Shown in pieces: positions 5,206 through 6,576 of a DNA stretch of 6,576 nucleotides. Numbering within the stretch: position 1 is the stretch's first letter; every line of letters begins with the position of its first letter. The stretch spans positions 1-6,576 of the forward strand of contig JAWXCM010000224.1 of the NCBI GenBank assembly GCA_034408745.1. The letters run 5' to 3'. Origin of the DNA: JAWXCM01 sp034408745 (lineage in GTDB: Bacteria; Acidobacteriota; Terriglobia; Bryobacterales; Bryobacteraceae). A program made the translations under genes and the position numbers. The notes under the pieces were generated by a model, which did no database searches, was not told where the DNA came from, and saw only the letters and a program-made list of their open reading frames with translations.

Positions 5206-6055
5206 CGTTCTTGATCCTCCAGATCTTATGCATAGAATTCGTGGTCAGCCTCTTGAACGTGGTCACGATCCACTCCCGACCGATATCGAAGAAATCAACC
5301 CCATCTCCAACTTGCCCTCTGGCGGTCAGGTGGAGCACGTACATCAGACGATGGTCGGAAGTCCTGACTCCCGGCTGCACGTCTACATGCAGCCGGCCAA
5401 TCGGCTTTCCGTCCTTGCCCGGAATCGCGAACCTGGTGTGCAAACGTAAGTCCTCGGGTGGTCCGGGGGGGATTGGTTCCGCAGAGTGCCAGAATGTGAA
5501 GATCTTGTCCACGTCACCGTAATGCTCCCATCCCTCACCGGCCAGAATATGGTTGACGTATGTCACTTCACATTGATTGACGCGGGGAGTGCCGAGTTCG
5601 TTCTTCTTCAGGAAAGCCAAAAAGATCTCGTAGTCCCGATCAAAGTGAGGGCGAATGGTGTCGTTGTAGTGGGGATAGAGGTGGCCTTCCCCCTCTTTGC
5701 GCCAGTTTTTGATGAACCTGTCGCTCTGAACCTGAATCATTTCGCTCCCCTGATCGTTGGTGAACCAGATTCGCGGGATAGGGAAGCTCTCTAAGGCCTG
5801 AAACCTGAGGCCGACTCGCGCCGTTGGGTTTTCGGGGAACTGCTCGATCACCTGTTCGAGTGCCGGGCGCTCTTCGGTCTTTGGGAAGGCCGCGCGGTAC
5901 TCATTCCAGAGCAGCCCAAGGTGCGCTGCCCGGACCAACGGCAGCGTTTCAAACTGCACGGACAAAACGGTTTCGACAACCGGGGGGGCGTCGAAATCCG
6001 GCAGGTGCTCTGGGCGGGACGGCACGGCGCTCTGCCTTTTCAAGACATTTTCCAC
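5183..6055 (-). CDS. TIGR04255 family protein, first gene of the operon
   Basis: A 290-residue soluble protein matching the TIGR04255 family, defined as sporadically distributed and of unknown function. Family landmarks in order are FDAPPVVETVLSVQFETL (21-38), HLGLLWNEYRAAFPKTE (45-61), EMIQVQSDRFIKNWRK (105-120), YPHYNDTIRPHF (127-138), the helix DYEIFLAFLKKNELG (141-155), CEVTYVNHI (162-170), and a C-terminal helix FKRLTTNSMHKIWRI (267-281). Length is usual for the family. The start is a GTG at 6055-6053; no ATG occurs between it and an in-frame stop upstream, and no strong ribosome site is visible. It leads a three-gene minus-strand operon with its own promoter (6081-6110), and its stop overlaps the next gene by 23 bases. 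It lies directly after the integrase gene. Defence or toxin-antitoxin roles are guesses from context only. Confidence 0.87.
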   Translation of the reverse strand: MENVLKRQSAVPSRPEHLPDFDAPPVVETVLSVQFETLPLVRAAHLGLLWNEYRAAFPKTEERPALEQVIEQFPENPTARVGLRFQALESFPIPRIWFTNDQGSEMIQVQSDRFIKNWRKEGEGHLYPHYNDTIRPHFDRDYEIFLAFLKKNELGTPRVNQCEVTYVNHILAGEGWEHYGDVDKIFTFWHSAEPIPPGPPEDLRLHTRFAIPGKDGKPIGRLHVDVQPGVRTSDHRLMYVLHLTARGQVGDGVDFFDIGREWIVTTFKRLTTNSMHKIWRIKNDASIGNR

Positions 6056-6080
6056 AGGATATGTTCTATTGCCAGCGATG

Positions 6081-6110
6081 ATTGTATTTTAACCGAGGGT
6101 CCAGCGTCAA
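6081..6110 (-). promoter_or_regulatory. Sigma70-type promoter of the three-gene operon
   Basis: On the minus strand, TTGACG (6110-6105), 18 bases, then TACAAT (6086-6081). Both boxes are one base from consensus and the spacer is near ideal. Transcription would begin near 6074, giving a leader of about 20 bases before the GTG at 6055. The promoter lies between the integrase stop (6268) and the operon, so the three genes can be expressed independently of the integrase. No operator-like repeat is obvious. Confidence 0.65.
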
Positions 6111-6267
6111 CGCTCTTCTTTTCTCGAGGGGGCATGCACAAACCCCTGCTTCCAGATTAGTCGATTCGTTGCCCCCGCGTGCCGATGAGGTACGGAGACG
6201 GGCGGCGATCTGCAACCCAATTTGTACGGTGGCTATGAATGAGGCGGGGGGAACCGGCCCCGAAGCC

Positions 6268-6576
6268 TCACTGGATTGTCTGGATTCCGGCTACCGTGCA
6301 ATCCAGCTCGGCGAACTTCGGTGAAGGCGGTGCCGCAATCTCGCTGTCGGCCCCTTGTTCGCCGGAAAGCTTCTCACCCGCGCTCGCCAGCCGCTCCTGG
6401 ATTCGGCGCGTGAGATCAGCTTGCCGGTTGAGTTGGATCTTCGTGTATCCCTCGGTCATCCGTACCGTGCTGTGGCCCGCCATCTTCGACGCCTCGATGC
6501 TTGATCCGCCGGCTTCCTGGACCCAGGTGATGTAGGCGCGCCGAAGTGAATGTGGTCCGAGGCCAGGAAAGTCGCA
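6268..6576 (-). CDS. Tyrosine recombinase/integrase, C-terminal part (5' end beyond the right edge)
   Basis: The frame is open from the right edge to a TGA at 6268-6270, showing 102 residues. The catalytic C-terminal signature of tyrosine recombinases is present: PHSLRRAYITW with H9 and R12 (the H-x-x-R box), AGHSTVRMTEGY with H35 (third box) and the nucleophile Y44, numbered from the first visible residue. The first catalytic Arg and the DNA-binding N-terminus lie outside the window. After the tyrosine there is a tail of 58 residues, first charged and helical (RQADLTRRIQERLASAGEKL), then Pro/Ala-rich. Such enzymes insert genomic islands or phages at tRNA genes, and a split tRNA-Ala lies about 2.3 kb away. 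This enzyme is the natural candidate for that event, but the distance leaves room for another. Confidence 0.9.
   Translation of the reverse strand, partial: CDFPGLGPHSLRRAYITWVQEAGGSSIEASKMAGHSTVRMTEGYTKIQLNRQADLTRRIQERLASAGEKLSGEQGADSEIAAPPSPKFAELDCTVAGIQTIQ

Noticed and set aside
1..6576. CRISPR array or reverse-transcriptase/ncRNA system
   Set aside because: No regularly spaced repeats and no Cas, RT or other known defence motif could be found on either strand.

Overview
The window is GC-rich bacterial DNA from an accessory, mobile-element-rich region. I suspect Acidobacteriota (Solibacter/Bryobacter-like) or a related soil phylum. The reasons are the secreted 3-keto-disaccharide hydrolase (DUF1080) protein with its Cys-flanked tail, a palindrome coding for a DWQSAP-type peptide, and the style of the VOC protein. 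This placement is inference; the window holds no phylogenetic marker gene.

Left part (1-1417, minus strand): one end of an insertion sequence. A small DUF6788-type Cys-motif protein is followed by an overlapping or abutting DDE transposase that runs off the left edge. A near-consensus sigma70 promoter sits so close to the first start codon that the mRNA would be almost leaderless.

Middle (1418-3492, plus strand): a stretch with no gene, then a VOC-fold (glyoxalase/bleomycin-resistance-like) protein, about 490 bases with no convincing gene, and a secreted DUF1080 protein. Codons 16-23 of that protein lie in a 23-base near-perfect palindrome.

Junction (3493-4224): no protein gene. It holds two direct copies, 315 bases apart, of the 3' half of a tRNA-Ala(GGC) gene (minus orientation). 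Both lack the D-arm and 5' acceptor strand. The second copy lies between two further direct repeats of about 29 bases. This is what remains at the end of a genomic island inserted at a tRNA gene. A long hairpin follows, between the converging strands.

Right part (4225-6576, minus strand): the C-terminal third of a tyrosine recombinase enters from the right edge. It is followed on the same strand by a three-gene operon with its own promoter: a TIGR04255-family protein, a protein with an NWDSYGA motif overlapping it by 23 bases, and a small third protein 25 bases further on. None of the three has a known function. The compact same-strand layout, the sporadic distribution of TIGR04255 and the position between an integrase and a tRNA attachment site make this the best candidate here for an undescribed system. 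A cargo module for defence, toxin-antitoxin or another island function is possible but unproven.
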